Shown piece by piece: positions 63,855 through 64,000 of a DNA stretch of 64,000 bases; the first letter of the stretch is position 1, and each line of letters opens with the position of its first letter. A model generated the notes under the pieces. The model was not told where the DNA came from. It saw only the letters and a program-made list of their open reading frames with translations, and did not search any database. The translations under genes and the position numbers were made by a program. The DNA lies in NCBI GenBank assembly GCA_964584665.1, contig CAZPAO010000006.1:1-64000 (forward strand), given 5' to 3'. This stretch comes from DASUBN01 sp964584665. GTDB taxonomy: Bacteria > Pseudomonadota > Gammaproteobacteria > Natronospirales > REEB76.

Positions 63855-64000
63855 ATGAAGAGCAAGTTCTTTCTTTCAGGGATGATGTTGTTGTCGGCCG
63901 CCTTGCTGCAGGGATGCGGCGGTGGCGCCGACGCGGTGCCGGGCGTGAGCCTCGGCTCCACGCCGCCCACCCTGGGTTCCTCGGGTGGCAGCACCTCCGG
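63855..64000 (+). CDS. Lipoprotein, N-terminal part (runs off window)
   Basis: ATG at 63855 after CAGGGAGTGGAGTC, the same leader as the genes at 61411 and 61781. The product begins MKSKFFLSGMMLLSAALLQG then C, giving a lipobox with Cys at 21. A Gly/Ser/Thr/Pro-rich linker follows (GGGADAVPGVSLGSTPP), much like the start of the 61781 protein. The rest is beyond the window, so domain content is unknown; another Ig-like surface lipoprotein is plausible. Confidence 0.78.
   Translation, partial: MKSKFFLSGMMLLSAALLQGCGGGADAVPGVSLGSTPPTLGSSGGSTS

Noticed and set aside
63668..63994. A 108-codon minus-strand frame at the window end
   Set aside because: It overlaps the well-supported lipoprotein start at 63855 and has no family-like features.

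Overview
This window is a GC-rich, gene-dense chromosomal segment of a gammaproteobacterium, most likely from the Xanthomonadales/Nevskiales/Steroidobacter part of the class. Two conserved neighbourhoods support this. The first is (ubiI-ubiH-pepP-ygfB) divergent from (zapB-like-zapA-6S RNA-fthC-EVE-rpiA). The second is a trpE-trpG-trpD-trpC / crp / coq7 / rplM-rpsI arrangement like the one I recall from Xanthomonas. The organism makes ubiquinone, heptose-containing LPS and lipoproteins and uses 6S RNA. Almost everything is housekeeping DNA; accessory signals sit in a few intergenic pockets and at both ends of the right half.

Layout. 1-0.9 kb: 3' end of phenylalanine hydroxylase and its pterin dehydratase. 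0.95-5.3 kb (-): ubiquinone hydroxylases, PepP and a UPF0149 protein. 5.4-8.7 kb (+): division proteins, 6S RNA, folate ligase, EVE protein, a lysine-rich histone-like protein and rpiA. 8.7-12.7 kb: secreted protease and lipase, two related small secreted proteins, a 24-residue lysine-rich microprotein and small housekeeping-like proteins. 13.0-16.3 kb: a visibly AT-richer islet next to tRNA-Gln with two unknown genes, a zinc-ribbon protein with a HEPN-type RNxxxH motif, tRNA-end (att-like) repeats and a tRNA-Gln pseudogene. 16.4-17.7 kb (-): rpsI, rplM and a 2Fe-2S ferredoxin. 17.8-23.2 kb: a GlcF-like Fe-S protein, a LuxR-type/DUF4199 pair, coq7 and small membrane proteins. 23.2-26.3 kb: Crp-family regulator and two tandem zinc alcohol dehydrogenases. 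26.5-33.1 kb (-): rpe, gph, a candidate trp leader peptide, trpEGDC and a chromate transporter translationally coupled to trpC. 33.2-42.8 kb: methyltransferase, djlA, purC, cobalamin-binding protein, srkA, acetyltransferase, YihY and small proteins. 42.9-48.1 kb: membrane and envelope proteins and LPS heptose genes (waaF, hldD, glycosyltransferase). 48.2-53.4 kb: glnE, an RNA methyltransferase and a cation exchanger. 53.4-56.4 kb: a three-gene operon behind a near-consensus sigma70 promoter with an abutting Fur box. 56.4-64 kb: ornithine-cyclodeaminase-like enzyme, metallo-hydrolase, serine hydrolase, a degenerate GGDEF membrane protein, and Ig-like/lipoprotein genes, one behind an FNR-type box.

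The most unusual material is: (1) a family of about 125-210 bp intergenic palindromes with a conserved core but arms that differ between copies while staying self-complementary; (2) the tRNA-Gln islet with a HEPN-like protein; (3) the Fur-controlled operon combining a small dimeric-barrel protein, an outer-membrane protein and a di-heme peroxidase lipoprotein; (4) two lysine-rich microproteins with palindromic leaders. All calls come from reading the sequence; no database search was possible.
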